From Diploptera punctata (lineage: Eukaryota; Arthropoda; Insecta; Blattodea; Blaberidae), in the NCBI GenBank assembly GCA_030220185.1, contig JASPKZ010007428.1, positions 589,501 to 653,500 of the forward strand: 64,000 nucleotides of DNA. Direction: 5' to 3'. Positions 1 to 11,827 of the stretch are shown in pieces. Within the stretch, counting starts at the first letter, position 1, and each line of letters begins with the position of its first letter. The notes under the pieces were generated by a model. It saw nothing but the letters and a program-made list of their open reading frames with translations, ran no database searches and was not told the DNA's origin. Position numbers and translations under genes: made by a program.

Positions 1-66
1 AACTGAATGAAACAACCAATCACAATGGATGCAGAGGTTTCGTCTGTGTGGAGCGTACTTTTACTT

Positions 67-186
67 CGCTGCTATAGTTGCAAGTCCGCTAGAGCGCTTT
101 ATTGCCCGCTGCTATAGTTGCAAGTCCGCTAGAACGCATTATTGCCCGCTGCTATAGTTGCAAGTCCGCTAGAGCGCTTTATTGCC
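67..186. repeat. 40-bp minisatellite, three copies
   Basis: Three head-to-tail copies of a 40-bp unit start at 67, 107 and 147, each opening with CGCTGCTATAGTTGCAAG. Copies 1 and 3 look identical; copy 2 has two substitutions. A partial CGCTG follows at 187. The array is direct with no spacers, so it is not a CRISPR array. Confidence 0.95.
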
Positions 187-687
187 CGCTGAATGTGCCA
201 AACAGTTATTCACATCACATGAATGAGGAATTCGTAAAGTAATTAGCACTAAGAGGATAACAAACTATGGAAAATTCCAAAGTTAGAACTCAGTAGAAAA
301 TCCACTAGCAAATTAGGGAGACTGAATTGAGTGAAATCACATTTGAGTATCGAAAGTAAAATGGTGGAGATCGAAGATGATTCGGTCCCCACCTCAATGA
401 AATTTCCTTACGCAAGCCCAAAAAGACGGTCGGTTAGAAACTGTAAAATCACGAGAGAAGTGCAAACATGAGTCTCGACCTCACAATAGTGTCACCTTCA
501 GAACTTGTAGGTCCAGGTATCAGAATAGGGTCCGGAATTCGAATTAGGCCGCGATCCCAATTTATAACCATGAGTGATTAATTTTGAGACTTTAGTTTTC
601 TGAAGTTAAAACTGTATTTTGAGAACCATTACAAACGCTTAAATCAACTTGAGTGGGGAATATTCTATTCTACAGTGTTCAGCTATA
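187..687. other. no recognised content
   Basis: About 500 bases of mixed sequence. I see no long reading frame, repeat family or RNA gene here. Confidence 0.5.
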
Positions 688-970
688 GAACAGGTTCTTC
701 ACTGCATTTTTATGCTATGCTTTGCAGCTTTACTAGGGAATTATAAGTGTGGCACCTTCCCGTTAAATTCCGCAACGTGGGATGATGATGATGATGATGA
801 CCAGATGATGTTCGGGGACCTTTTCTGGCCTCAAATCTTCATGACATTTATCTTACAGCTGAGGAAAAACACCGAATAAAAACTCACCCAGGAAGTCTGT
901 CCTGACCGTGAATCGATCACGTGCCCTCTGTGTGACAAGGCAGCGCGCTACCTCGAGACCACAGAGATGG
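688..970 (-). mobile_element. SINE-1, diverged copy
   Basis: This aligns by eye with the SINE-1 copies at 3.1, 4.1 and 7.9 kb. On the minus strand the 5' head reads CTGTGGTCTCGAGGTAGCG, then a decayed B box, then the conserved middle (TGGGTGAG, CTGTAAGATAAATGTCA) and an internal (ATC)n tract seen as GATGATG on the plus strand at 782-800. The 3' end near 690 lacks the ATGG tail of other copies. SINE-1 has no coding capacity; mobilisation by LINE machinery is inferred from the class. Confidence 0.85.
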
Positions 971-1285
971 AAAATATTGTATTAATAAACTATAATTATA
1001 TTTCACAATACTTCAACTAATTAATTTATTTTCATACAATTAATTAATTTAATTACGGTACTGAATTTTGAACTGATTAATTAGGATTGACAAAGTTACT
1101 ATTATAAAGTAATTCGGATACGCGTACTTTTAATCTGAAACATTGTAAGTGCGAACATCTAATTGAACTTTAAGAAGATTAGTCTATTGAAGGACCCCCT
1201 TTTAAATAGTTTTGAATATTTTTAAATCCATCCTAATTTTTTTTTTCCATCTCTCGACCTACCCAGAAAGCAGGAGGAACTCATC
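971..1285. other. A+T-rich, no recognised content
   Basis: A+T-rich spacer with short homopolymer runs. No reading frame or repeat family recognised. Confidence 0.5.
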
Positions 1286-1360
1286 GCTCATCTCACCGGA
1301 AAGAGGGACATAGGAACTTCCTTAGGAAAACCAGAGGGAGAGCGCCTTGTAGGCAGGCCA
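1286..1360 (+). mobile_element. LINE-A fragment (RTE-like)
   Basis: A short remnant of the LINE-A C-terminal region. The plus strand encodes LGKPEGERLVGRP, matching the motif GKPEGKRPVGRP found in the longer copies at 24.4, 32.4 and 35.8 kb. It is truncated at both ends. Confidence 0.75.
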
Positions 1361-1579
1361 ATAATATTTAAATAATAATAACCATTACTTGAACCAGGTA
1401 AATTATTAACTCAAAATAGGTACGTATCGAGATATTGTATCCGCGAAGCCATAAATCTCCTGGTTCGACCGTTCCATTATATCAGTGAGTTAATTAGAAT
1501 TTGCATTTTTGTCACTGTTTTCTTAATATATTCTTTACAGTTATGTTTATTTTTTACACGCTTTATATTAGCTTGACCT

Positions 1580-2165
<586 letters not shown>

Positions 2166-2216
2166 ATATGAAAACTGGTGCAATAGGTTGCGGACTTGTC
2201 GACTTTTTAGTCAATC

Positions 2217-2306
2217 GTTGTAAGAGCTCAGTTGGTAGAGCGGTGAATTAGTGGTATATAGTTTCAGTAATACATAGTTCGCAGGTTCGAATCCGGCTGG
2301 CGAGAA
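2217..2306 (+). pseudogene. tRNA-Tyr-like sequence with intron remnant (decayed)
   Basis: It carries AGCTCAGTTGGTAGAGCG (D arm and A box region) and a perfect B box GGTTCGAATCC at 2284-2294. Between the two anticodon-stem halves sit about 20 bases, as expected if the short intron typical of insect tRNA-Tyr were kept. The anticodon loop has lost bases and the acceptor stem no longer pairs. The sister copy at 42161-42250 is better preserved. It is embedded in the composite repeat, so it is not a tRNA gene in service. Confidence 0.7.
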
Positions 2307-2399
2307 TTTTTTTTTTAGAAGAGTAATACTTTTAGCTCATACTGCAATAGTATCGAATTTAAAGATATTTACATTTTTATCTTATTCTGTAAAATATTA

Positions 2400-2751
2400 A
2401 AACTAAAAAATAAAAAAAATAATAGTTTTAAAAAACTAAAAGAACACGCTTTAAAACCGAATTAAAAAATGAAAAATAATTTTAATTTCCAACACGCTTG
2501 GGATAAATAATTTTACCATCAAAAGCGTGGGGTGCTCTATATCAATTAATATATTTGATAATAAACAGATGTTGGTAAAAGTAAAGTCTCTAAGAAGAAA
2601 ATGTAAAAATCATAAAAAGCACCCCACGCTTTTCATGGTAAAATTATTTATCCCAAGCGTGTTGGAAATTAAAATTATTTTTCATTTTCTAATTCGGTTT
2701 TAAAGCGTGTTCTTTTAGTTTTTTAAAACTATTATTTATTTTTTATTTTTA
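2400..2751. repeat. Foldback with arms of about 135 bp
   Basis: The left arm (2400-2535) and right arm (2619-2751) are near-perfect reverse complements around an 83-bp loop. Landmarks are AACACGCTTT, CACGCTTGGGATAA and AAGCGTGGGGTGC on the left and their complements on the right. The same foldback in expanded form is at 41242-41829. Confidence 0.9.
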
Positions 2752-2780
2752 CTCTATTAGTTAACGTTTTATCGTTATTA

Positions 2781-2832
2781 CTCACTGGCACTATCGAACC
2801 GGGACTATAATAGTCACGAGGACATAAGCTCT
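2781..2832 (-). mobile_element. LINE-A 3' end scrap
   Basis: It contains ACTCACTGGCACTATCGAAC and GGACATAAGCTC, the reverse complement of the LINE-A 3' terminus. It abuts the right end of the composite element. Confidence 0.7.
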
Positions 2833-3079
2833 TAAAACGACCCTGTCCAGTGTTTATATTAGTACCAGTATATGTGTCTAAGAAGAAACAAATCTCGCAG
2901 AAAACTCAAATACAAGTGTGTAAAAGCTATTTTCATAAATATTGCGACATGGAGGAGAAAACTGGCCAGTCAGATGTAAGAAATAAGGAATATAACAATT
3001 TGGAAATGAAATGTTATTGAACGATAATGGGAAGGCATTAGAAAATAGAATACGGCATCAAGTAATAAAAGAGAAATTA

Positions 3080-3088
3080 ATATATATA

Positions 3089-3127
<39 letters not shown>
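3080..3127. repeat. AT microsatellite
   Basis: An (AT)n tract directly against the 3' tail of the SINE-1 copy at 3128-3475. A second (AT)n tract starts at 3478 on its other side. Confidence 0.95.
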
Positions 3128-3128
<1 letters not shown>

Positions 3129-3475
3129 ATCCATAGTAATTCTGCCCGAAGGCAGGTCCTTCACTGCAATCATAGCATTTCCATGCTATGCTTGCAGCTT
3201 TACTAGGGAATTGTGTAGGTGTGGTAGCTTCCCGTTGCTTTCCACACCGGTGAAGGATGATGATGATAATGATAATGGTAAGGATGATAATTGTAAGGAT
3301 GATGGCCATATGATTTCGGGGACCGTTTGGGCCTTAAAGTTTTCCTGACATTTGTCTTACAGGTGAGGAAAAACCCCGATAAAAACCTCACCCAGAAAAA
3401 ACTGCCCCGACCGGGGATCGAACCCGGGCCCGCTGCGTAACAAGGCAGCACGCTACCTCGAGACCACAGCGGTGG
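3128..3475 (-). mobile_element. SINE-1, full length
   Basis: tRNA-derived SINE. On the minus strand it runs from the head CCACCGCTGTGGTCTCGAG, through a good B box (GGTTCGATCCC, complement at 3414-3424), to the TGAGGTTTTTATCGGGGTTT and CTGTAAGACAAATGTCAGG middle, a variable (ATC/ATT)n stretch and the 3' end GAATTACTATGGATGGAT. Overlapping open frames here are artefacts. It sits inside an AT microsatellite. Confidence 0.92.
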
Positions 3476-3476
3476 A

Positions 3477-3477
<1 letters not shown>

Positions 3478-3513
<36 letters not shown>

Positions 3514-3553
3514 CTATTGAAATAAATAAATAAATAAATAAATAAATAAATGA
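3478..3553. repeat. AT then AAAT microsatellites
   Basis: (TA)n at 3480-3511, a short gap, then (AAAT)n at 3522-3550. The AT tract is the likely continuation of the one at 3080-3127, split by the SINE-1 insertion. Confidence 0.95.
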
Positions 3554-4050
3554 ATAGGAGACAAATGACTGGATTGAGACCAATAGTCAGAGAGCTAATT
3601 GAGGTGAAACTTAAGCAGATAATGCAAGGAAGTTCGTAATAAAAAATAGGAAGAGGAAGGTCGAGAAAAGAAGTTGGAGAATTTAGTAGAAAGTTAAAAT
3701 ACAGAGTTGGGAAGGTGAATTGAAGTAATACCAACGCTGGGATGGAAGATATAATGAATAATTATTACATCGTACATTGAATTCATCACTATATTTTACA
3801 AGCGTGAATTGTTTAAAATTTTAACGCCGGGAGAAGTAACGGCTGACGCAGTACTGAAGAGTCAACATTTATTGGAGTGGTTGATATAACTGATTAGCAG
3901 ACGTGAAGTTACCTTTTTAACGCTAAGTAATCACTCAACATTCAACACATAACAACCTGTGTCATTCATATTAAGCTTTGTACATTCCGTATCATCGTGA
4001 AAACAAAGGGGCAATTTTATATTTTCTGATCTGCATTTTAAAGTACATCC
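3554..4050. other. no recognised content
   Basis: About 500 bases with no convincing frame, repeat or RNA. Confidence 0.5.
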
Positions 4051-4380
4051 ACCGCTGTTCTCTCGAGGTAGCGTGCTGCCTTGTCACGTAGCGGGCCCGG
4101 GTTCGATCCCCGGTCGGGACAGTTTTTCTGGGTGAGGTTTTTATCGGGGTTTCTTCACCTGTAAGACAAATGTCAGGAAAACTTTAAGGCCGAAACGGTT
4201 CCCCGAAATCATATGGCCATCATTATCATCCTTATCATTATCATCATCATCCTTCACCGGTGTGGAAAGCAGCGGGAAGCTAACGCACCTACAATTCCCT
4301 AGTAAAGCTGCAAGAAAAGCATGGAAATGGTATGAATGCAGTGAATGACCTGCAATCGTGCAGAATAACTATGAATGGAT
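4051..4380 (+). mobile_element. SINE-1, full length
   Basis: The clearest plus-strand copy. The head is ACCGCTGTTCTCTCGAGG; the A-box-like TAGCGTGCTGCC is at 4069-4080 and the B box GGTTCGATCCC at 4100-4110. Conserved middle, (ATC/ATT)n tract and 3' end GAATAACTATGAATGGAT follow. These Pol III box positions are what define the family as tRNA-derived. Confidence 0.93.
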
Positions 4381-5113
4381 TATAAAGTAAAGCCTACAGA
4401 AATAACTATGCAAACTAGTATTAAGGAACTGTAACCACCAATGCCACCGATTGTTTTAGGAGTATATTATTATATCAAACTATATCAGTTCACTGTTATA
4501 TTTTGATTTGTTGTTTTCATTCTGTTTCCATTTATAGGCACTTCAACGATAATAGATGTGGCCAGTAGGCTGTTTGTAATTTTGGGGTTTCCATGTGTTT
4601 TTTCTAAAAAAAATATTATCTGATCATAATTTAAATGGTATTGAAGTTGTAGTTATTGTTTCTGGTAAAGAAATTACAATATAAAATTTGAGTTGACTAA
4701 TACCATGCGAAAACCTAGCCATATTACCAGCACGGGGGTTTGAATTTGGGATCCCCAGAAAACGAGCCAGGAACTCCAGTGCCTGTGATATTGTGTTAAT
4801 TATATATGTATTGTGTTAATTATAAGCCAAAATATAATATAATTTCAATTCAAAAGTAAAGGTAAAAAATCTGATTTACAAACCTGATTATGAATGAAAC
4901 AAAATCTTGAAAAATTATTAAGTGTCATTCCGATATCCTATAGGAGCGATGAGGTGATTGTATATAATTTTTGAAAAGGTACCCTCGTCGGTGACGATTG
5001 TACAAGAATGACGGGATCAATTTTTAATTTTGAAATTCCGCTTCAAATAAGCAACCAAATTTGAAAGTAACGTTAAGTTACAAGAGTATGTCAGATTACT
5101 TTACTTACTTAAT
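4381..5113. other. no recognised content
   Basis: A+T-rich spacer of about 730 bases. A short TATATGTATTGTGTTAAT duplication occurs near 4795-4820. Nothing else seen. Confidence 0.5.
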
Positions 5114-5618
5114 CCTACTACTACTACTTACTTAATCAATGGCAGTATCTAACTCGTAAGTTAATGGCCGCGCGTACATAAGCTCTCCATACATCCCTAT
5201 CCTAAACTAATGATTTTCAACCATTCCCAGTAAAATCTACTTCCCTCAAATCATAGTTAATATTATTCTCCCACCTCATTCTTGTTCTACCAACTGGACG
5301 TTTTCCCTCTGGTTTTCCTACAAGAAGCTTCCATGCATTTCTTTCATAACCCATTCGTGCCACATGTCCTGACTATCGCAGTCTACGAGATTTAACTGTT
5401 CTAATTATATCTGGCTTCCTATAAAGACCATGTAGTTCACTGTTATGTAATATTCTCAATTCACCTGTTTGTTAATCTCTCTTTGGTCCAAAATGTTTCC
5501 TAAGAACTTTATTCTCAAATACTTGTAATCTCCTTTCCTCCCTTAAAGTAAGAGTCCATGTTTCGCATCCATATATTATAACTGGTTGAATAATAGTTTT
5601 ACATATTTTCAGTTTACA
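5114..5618 (-). mobile_element. LINE-A, 5'-truncated copy
   Basis: The last 500 bases of LINE-A. The conserved 3' end is decayed, with TTAATGGCCGCGCGTACATA and AGCTCTCCATACATCCCTAT visible on the plus strand. It covers the region that in better copies encodes the GRPRMRWENNINYDLREVDY and ETWTLTLRE motifs, here frameshifted. A CTACTACTACTTACTTA tail lies at the 3' side. Confidence 0.9.
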
Positions 5619-6557
5619 AATATATTTGTGGTAACAGGTAAATTAAGATCTGTTAATTTCGGTTGCTCTTGTGAAGTGAACATTTGAATTGTCTATAAGC
5701 CGTAATATTTGTAACATCGAATTGTAATGGACCCGGACACGGATGTATTAAACAGGAAGGTGTATTTTAATAAACGACGCTTTTACAAATTGAATTATTT
5801 GCCGTCGAAAATCAAACCTGAAAGACACAACTAAAGAGACGGTTCTACTATTATTTCCCTTTACCAACTAATTCTCACAATGAGTTCGCTGTCGTCTTAC
5901 TATTTCTTCTATTTTTAAAGCCAAACATTCAGTTGAGTATCCTTAAAAATGTGTTTGACATCAGAATTATGTGAATCCTATTGGTTATTAAAACATTACC
6001 TTATGATAGACACTGATAACAGATTTGAATGCAATATAATAGGGGTCAAATTATTGAAGTTCTTAAACTATGATATTCGATTGCCATTACTTCTCTTGTA
6101 TTTGAAGACCTAAGAAAATCAAAACACAGCCATCATCAGCAGCATAAACGTTTAATTTATTTGGTTTCGTTGCATAATATTTCTTTTAGAAAGTTTCAGA
6201 GACGAAAATATGTAAATATAAACATACTTTTGTACGTCAAAACTCGGACGAGATGAATCATTTCCTGCCCCGCTAGGTGGCATCATACGATAAGTGACTT
6301 AAGTTCCATGGTGTTAAAAAGTTTGTTTACAAGAGTCAACAATGACAGCAATCAAATGCTAAAATGTAATCACACGGTACTCTCTCGTACAATTTAAAGG
6401 GTGTTTTTAAATATGTATCCCGTAACGTAAAATTCGTCAAATTATGTTTCCTATTTCTGGATCTGGTTAAGATAGAGTAATCAAAATTTACTGTTATACG
6501 AGATACATATCTTTCAGATTTACTGTTTTACTTTCTAGAATATATATATAATATATA
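5619..6557. other. no recognised content; one 35-codon frame
   Basis: About 940 bases without a repeat family I know. A frame at 5727-5834 (ATG to TAA, 35 codons, starting MDPDTDVLNRK) is less A+T-biased than its surroundings, but it has no homology I recognise and no supporting signals, so it is not called as a gene. Confidence 0.4.
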
Positions 6558-6558
6558 G

Positions 6559-6861
6559 GGCACGCCGTAGCGTAGTGGTTAAGGCACTGAGCTACAAGCC
6601 GGAGGATCGAGGGTTCAAGTCCCGTTGGGGTCAGGATTTTTAAACTGACCCAAACCCTCTGGCGGCACTATGGCCCTGGGGTCGACTCAGCCTCTAACTG
6701 AAATGAGTACCAGACGCTTGTTCTGGGGGTAAAGGCGGCCTTCACGCAGGGCTGACAACCCGGCTGACATAAAGTGCAGATTGTCTAGAAAAAAGTGGGA
6801 GCCTTAACCTCCTACTACCCCAAGGGCCTCCGGGCCTGTTGTGGGATCACTTTACTTTACC
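6559..6861 (+). mobile_element. SINE-2, full length
   Basis: tRNA-derived head with A box TAGCGTAGTGG (6569-6579) and B box GGTTCAAGTCC (6612-6622). A body follows with AATGAGTACC and TTCTGGGGGTAAAGGCGGCC, a conserved central block I recall from other insect SINEs. It ends in TTTACTTTACC. It is flanked on both sides by TA-rich microsatellite, suggesting insertion into an (AT)n tract. Confidence 0.88.

Positions 6862-6862
<1 letters not shown>

Positions 6863-6901
<39 letters not shown>
6863..6901. repeat. AT microsatellite
   Basis: An (AT)n run directly after the SINE-2 tail; a shorter TATATATA run precedes the element at 6540-6557. Confidence 0.93.
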
Positions 6902-6903
<2 letters not shown>

Positions 6904-7084
6904 AATATTAAAAGAACATTAGAAAAATTCAACGTTTTCATGAAAGTAGATCTGTAAACTTAGATGATAGGAATATATACATTGTAGAATAACCATTCCA
7001 TTATATTGAAAACAGTTCAGAGAGAAAGGGACATAAGTGTGATTAATTTAACAATACCTTAATACGCCTCTCGTATTCTTCTTC

Positions 7085-7132
<48 letters not shown>
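7085..7132. repeat. AAT microsatellite
   Basis: About 16 AAT units. Poly-Ile, poly-Asn and poly-Tyr frames over this and similar tracts are artefacts. Confidence 0.95.
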
Positions 7133-7135
<3 letters not shown>

Positions 7136-7165
7136 TATTAATATTAATAATTATTATAATAACAT

Positions 7166-7850
7166 TGATAAGTGCGAGTATTATGGGATGAAGATAAATA
7201 TAAATAAGACGAAGGTCATGATTATAGGAAAGAAACCAAGGAAGATAAACATGAGGATTAAAGATGAGGCCATTGAGCAAGTGGAGAGCTTCAAATATTT
7301 GGGTTGCACTATCAGTAGTAACATGAACTGCGATCAAGAAGTAAAGCAGAGAATAGCAATGGCAAATGAAGCTTTCAACAAGAAGATAAGCATTTTCTGC
7401 AGACCTTTGGCAAAAGAATTAAGGAAGAGAGAGTGTAGCATTGTATGGTGCAGAGACTTGGACATTACGACGGAATGAGGAAAAGCGACTGGAAGCTTTT
7501 GAGATGTGGATATGGAGAAGAATGGAATGTATAAAATGGACAGATAAAGTAAGAAATAAAGATGTGCTAGACAGAGTGGGTGAAAGAAGAACAGTGCTGG
7601 AACTCATAAAGAAGAGGAAAAGAAATTGGATTGGCCATTGGCTAAGAAGAAACTGCCTGCTGAAGGATGCTCTAGAAGGAATGGTCAACTGAAAGAAAGT
7701 TAGAGGCAGAAAAAGACATCAGATGATAGACAATATTAAAATAAATGGTTTGTATGCAGATACAAAAAGGAAAGCTGAGTTAAGGAAAGAGTGGAGAATG
7801 CTGAGTTAGCAGTGAAAGACCTGCTCTTGAGCAGAACACTATGAATGAAT
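7166..7850 (+). mobile_element. LINE-B, RTE-like C-terminal fragment
   Basis: 5'-truncated remnant of a non-LTR reverse transcriptase. Frame one (from 7188) covers the end of the RT domain, with NKTKVMIIGKK and VESFKYLGCTISS; a frameshift near 7430 moves to the frame with MYGAETWTLRRNEEKRLEAF. It then runs through WIGHWLRR, past a TGA at 7690-7692, to KRKAELRKEWRMLS. These blocks are typical of the C-terminal part of RTE-like LINEs. It is dead: no endonuclease, no YADD motif, one frameshift and at least one stop. Confidence 0.88.
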
Positions 7851-7856
7851 AATAAC

Positions 7857-8195
7857 ATTCCATCCATCCATCCATCCATAGTAATTCTGCCGGATGGCAG
7901 GTCTTTCACTGTAATCATAGCATTTTCATGCTATGCTTTGCAGGTTTACTAGGGAATTAGAGGTGTGGTAGCTTCTCGTTGCTTTCCACACCGATGAAGG
8001 GTGTAGATAATGATAAGGATGATGATGATGGTCGGATGATTTACGGGGACCTTTGGGCCCTAAGCTTCCTAACATCTGTCTTACAGATGAGAAAAAACAC
8101 CGAAAAAAACTCACCCAGGAGCTTGTCCGGACCGGGAATCGAACTCGGGCCCGCTGCGTGACAAGGCAGCACGCTACCTCGAGACCACAGCGGTG
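7857..8195 (-). mobile_element. SINE-1, full length with ATGG tail
   Basis: The plus strand begins with CCAT repeats (the complement of an ATGG tail) and AGTAATTCTGCC, then the full family body, the B box complement at 8134-8144 and the head complement CTCGAGACCACAGCGGTG. It shows that the family's true 3' terminus is a (GGAT)n-type tail. An AAT microsatellite abuts its 5' end. Confidence 0.93.
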
Positions 8196-8196
8196 T

Positions 8197-8197
8197 A

Positions 8198-8250
<53 letters not shown>
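8197..8250. repeat. AAT microsatellite
   Basis: About 17 AAT units immediately at the 5' end of the SINE-1 copy. Confidence 0.95.
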
Positions 8251-8252
<2 letters not shown>

Positions 8253-10120
8253 CGCTTAATTTTATTTTATTATTAGACACAATTTTAACGGTACGGACTG
8301 CTAAAAGCACGTAAGGTTTGCTACAGTCAGATTCTTTTGTAAATAATTATTTTTTGTGTAATGATTTTTCTAATAAATTCCTATTATTACTCCATTTAAA
8401 ATAAAAATGTTCTCGAACTTACGATCTTAAAGTGTGTTAGATAAACTAGTTTATTTAGCCACTTTACCAGACTCTTAAACCATGACAGTATATAGTGAGG
8501 TGTACCATCATATTAAATTACAGTCGTACATTATTGCCGTATCACACCAATTTTTAATAATTTGCCAGTATAAAAATTATCACTGGTGTATCATGCTCAA
8601 ATGTTTATGATATCTATGAGGTGGTCTCGCATTGAGATGATCCCACATTCGAAGTGATCATCCATATAATTTTGTGGTAAAGGAAGTATGTATGCGAACC
8701 AAATTTTAATCATAATTTCCAAATAGGTCGTGTCACTGTAAAGAACGGTTAACATGGGAAAATGAAAAGTCCTAAAATAGAGAGGTTAAACTATAATAAC
8801 GAAGAACGATTAAAAATTAAATATTATGAAAGAATTACATATATTAAATATTTGCACAATTTACTATGAAAGATATCATGGTGGTACGTTTACCAGGAGT
8901 TTTTCTAGAGTCTGTATACCAGTTGTGGGGAACCCGTGTGCTTTTGTATCTGCAGGCTTTTATCTTTCTCCATTTAACTCAGATATTTACACTTATTTCA
9001 GTATCAAATTTTATATTAATTTTCTTGATTGAATTATAATGTGTTAAAATCTGTATAAATGCATGAGTAATTTGTTCATAAATTGTATTTAACTTTTTGT
9101 ACATAAAATGCATAATGAATAGTACATTAGGCAGGCTACAATTTTATTTTATACTGTTATACATTCTTTCTTAATACTTTAGGAGTACATAAAAACGAAA
9201 CAGCTATTCAATTGACACCATTAAAATGTTCATTTCTTAATTATTAAATAAAGAATACAATTCTTTTTATACGTTAATTATTTTGCGATAAATTATACAA
9301 GTCATAATTTATTCATATGGCAATTATGGCTGCTAGAATATTTATTGTGATGTTAAATCATTGATAATATATAATGTTAGTACTGAGAAGTGTTTCATGC
9401 AGATACCTGTATTAGTTAAAGAGAAAATCATACCAAATCAAATAATTATACATTTTAAGTATCATCATTTGAATATAATTTATTCATAAACTTATAAAAT
9501 TTTCATCAATTTTTACTCTGATTCTACTTCAATCCGAAAAGAAAACGAGTAAAAAATTTGAATCTAATATATGTGTAAATTGTGAGTTATTTGAACAAAG
9601 GTAAAGCCTGTAAATATAAATGTTTAATATACGGGTTCCCTTGTAGGTACTGAACGATTTTAACACTGCCTTGAATGCGATGAGGTTACTAGTTTCTGAC
9701 TCAACTCACCCTCCCGCTCTCGACCTGGCTGGCTACCTGACTCTGGATTACAAGGAGCCCGAACGATTTATTGTCTTATTACTGGGAGCAGGGTACTGAT
9801 GCACACACTCACTCCTGAAATTAGTATTAAGGGCCTGTAAATCCTTGCATTAAGCAGCACACTGCAGCTAAACCAGTTTCTCAGAGTACGAAATAAACAG
9901 AGAAATACAACTCCATTTCCTCAGTTATGAGAACATTACACTGTCGTTTTCATGGCAGGCTTTTGCCCTCTAAAACTGCAATTTCAAACGAAAATTCTAC
10001 CAACAGAATAATGTGTCTTTATTAGTGTGTATATAAATTTTATTATTCTGCTGTATGTTCTTCAAAGCAGCTTTGAAAGTTTTGTACATAACTAGTTTTA
10101 CCAACAAAATCTTGAATACA
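8251..10120. other. A+T-rich, no recognised content
   Basis: About 1.9 kb. Frames are short and of low complexity. A less A+T-rich patch near 9680-9800 (CTCACCCTCCCGCTCTCGAC) has no identity I recognise. Confidence 0.5.
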
Positions 10121-10146
10121 GTTGTTTAACAAAAATGATGATGATA

Positions 10147-10152
10147 ATGACG

Positions 10153-10225
<73 letters not shown>

Positions 10226-10239
10226 TAATAATAATAATG

Positions 10240-10278
<39 letters not shown>

Positions 10279-10290
10279 TATATATATATC
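10147..10290. repeat. AAT tract ending in AT tract
   Basis: A long AAT array with a few GAT units, closing with (TA)n at 10275-10290. The overlapping poly-Asn and poly-Ile frames are not genes. Confidence 0.96.
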
Positions 10291-10339
10291 CGTATTTCGC
10301 ACGTGTGGTATGAGTGATCCTTGTGGAGATTACTTCTTC

Positions 10340-11110
10340 TTTAATATGATTTCTTTTCTACACCAGTATTTTTTTCTTCAACGTAAGTAGGCCTAAGTTC
10401 ATTCTTCCAAAATATCCTGTCTTGTGTATTTTCTTCTGTCAATTCATCCTATTCATATTCCTCGTGAACCCATCCATCCAATGTTTATGCAGTTTTCCTC
10501 GTCTTCTTCTGCCTTCAGTATTCGATTTAAAAATACATTTTCGGAATTCTGTCTACTCCCATTTTTAAGGTGTCCAAATTAACGCAATTTTTGTTCTTCA
10601 ATTGTTTCAATAATATTCGTATCCACTTCCATCATCTCTCAAATTTTTGGTTTCTAATTTATCCATGCTTGATTTTCTTGCCGCTAATGGTCCATTTCTA
10701 CATCGAATAATAATTTACTTGTATGTTGTCTGTTTAATGTCCAATTTTCAGCTTGATATAACTTTAAACTTTGAACTAATGAACTATATAATATATTTTT
10801 TTGTTATTTACAATACCCTTGCTCCATATAACTGAATTCAAGATACCAGTTATTTTTCTACCTTTATTTATTTATTTATTTTCGATTTCGGCTGAGCTTC
10901 TCCCATCAGCTATTAAAATGGATCTCATTATATTTAAATGAAATAACATTGAGAGTATCTCCAGCTTTGCATCACCTTCCTTCTTCAATGCTAATTACTT
11001 AGATTTCTTAAAATTAATATCCAATCCACATTTTGTAGATTTTTAACCATTTTTCTTGTCATGTGAAACACCCTCGCTTATTAAAACTTGGTCATCCACA
11101 ATTTTCTGAA
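10340..11110 (-). mobile_element. LINE-B-like remnant, heavily decayed
   Basis: Minus-strand translation in pieces gives MEVDTNIIETIEEQKLR followed by FGHLK near 10560-10640, then a decayed counterpart of the GRRRRGKL block near 10500. This is the layout of the C-terminal end of an RTE-like LINE. Upstream near 11090 a weak DQVLI-like piece may be what remains of the RT active-site strand. Stops and frameshifts are frequent throughout. Confidence 0.6.
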
Positions 11111-11219
11111 TCTACCTAATTTAGTTACGCTTTTGCCTACAGATATCTCCGAGATACAAGTGGTTATATCATCGTCTTAAAGATACATTTAAAAGGCAAC
11201 TAAGGTACTACTTGGTTGG

Positions 11220-11436
11220 GAAATAAAGATTCAATTTTTGTCAGAATATCTAATATTTTGACTTCAGGTTCTTTTACGAGTGAGAAAATCTTCAGACTCG
11301 GAACGCGGCTTAAAATATCTCTCGGTGAATTTGTCCCTTCAATTTTTCCATCCTTAAAAAATCCATTTGTCCCGAACAAATTTGAACCTGCGACCCTCTT
11401 GTTCAGACAGAACTTAACCGCAAGACCACAGTGGCC

Positions 11437-11443
<7 letters not shown>
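11220..11443 (-). mobile_element. SINE-3
   Basis: The minus strand starts CCACTGTGGTCTTGCGGTTA, with B box GGTTCAAATTT (complement at 11378-11388). The body contains TTTTAAGCCGCGTTCCGAG. The same body recurs in the plus-strand copy at 34594-34805 (TTAAGCCGCGAGTTCCGAAT). A 101-residue frame over it, ending in poly-Asn, is an artefact. Confidence 0.8.

Positions 11444-11518
<75 letters not shown>
11444..11518. repeat. AAT microsatellite
   Basis: About 25 AAT units directly against the 5' end of SINE-3. Confidence 0.96.
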
Positions 11519-11827
11519 TAAACATAGTGGTGATGGTAATAGTAGTAGCAATAGCAGCAGAAGAAAAAAATTAGTGGTAATTTTAGTAGCAGCAGTATGT
11601 TGCAGGCAGAACACTAAATATAATTTATTTTCCTGGATACCAAACACGTGAAACAATTTTCCTGAAAAATAAAACACTAAAAACAAAACTAGTGGATTTA
11701 ATTTTGTTCGATAACTTACTTTTGTAGGTAGTTGTACGAGCCTCACTCCAAACGGGTCTTAAGGAACACAAGGCATTTGCAAAGGATTTTTAACTAAACA
11801 ATAATATACTGTTTTGAACACACAAGG

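Noticed and set aside
67..186. CRISPR-like array
   Set aside because: Units are directly joined with no spacers, and the context is eukaryotic.
3203..3583. 126-residue minus frame
   Set aside because: It reads through SINE-1 and an AT tract; conserved only because SINE copies share it.
10122..10317. Open frames of poly-Asn and poly-Ile
   Set aside because: They are translations of an AAT microsatellite in two frames; the same goes for frames over AAT, AT and TATC tracts elsewhere.
11216..11521. 101-residue plus frame
   Set aside because: Antisense of SINE-3 followed by AAT repeats.
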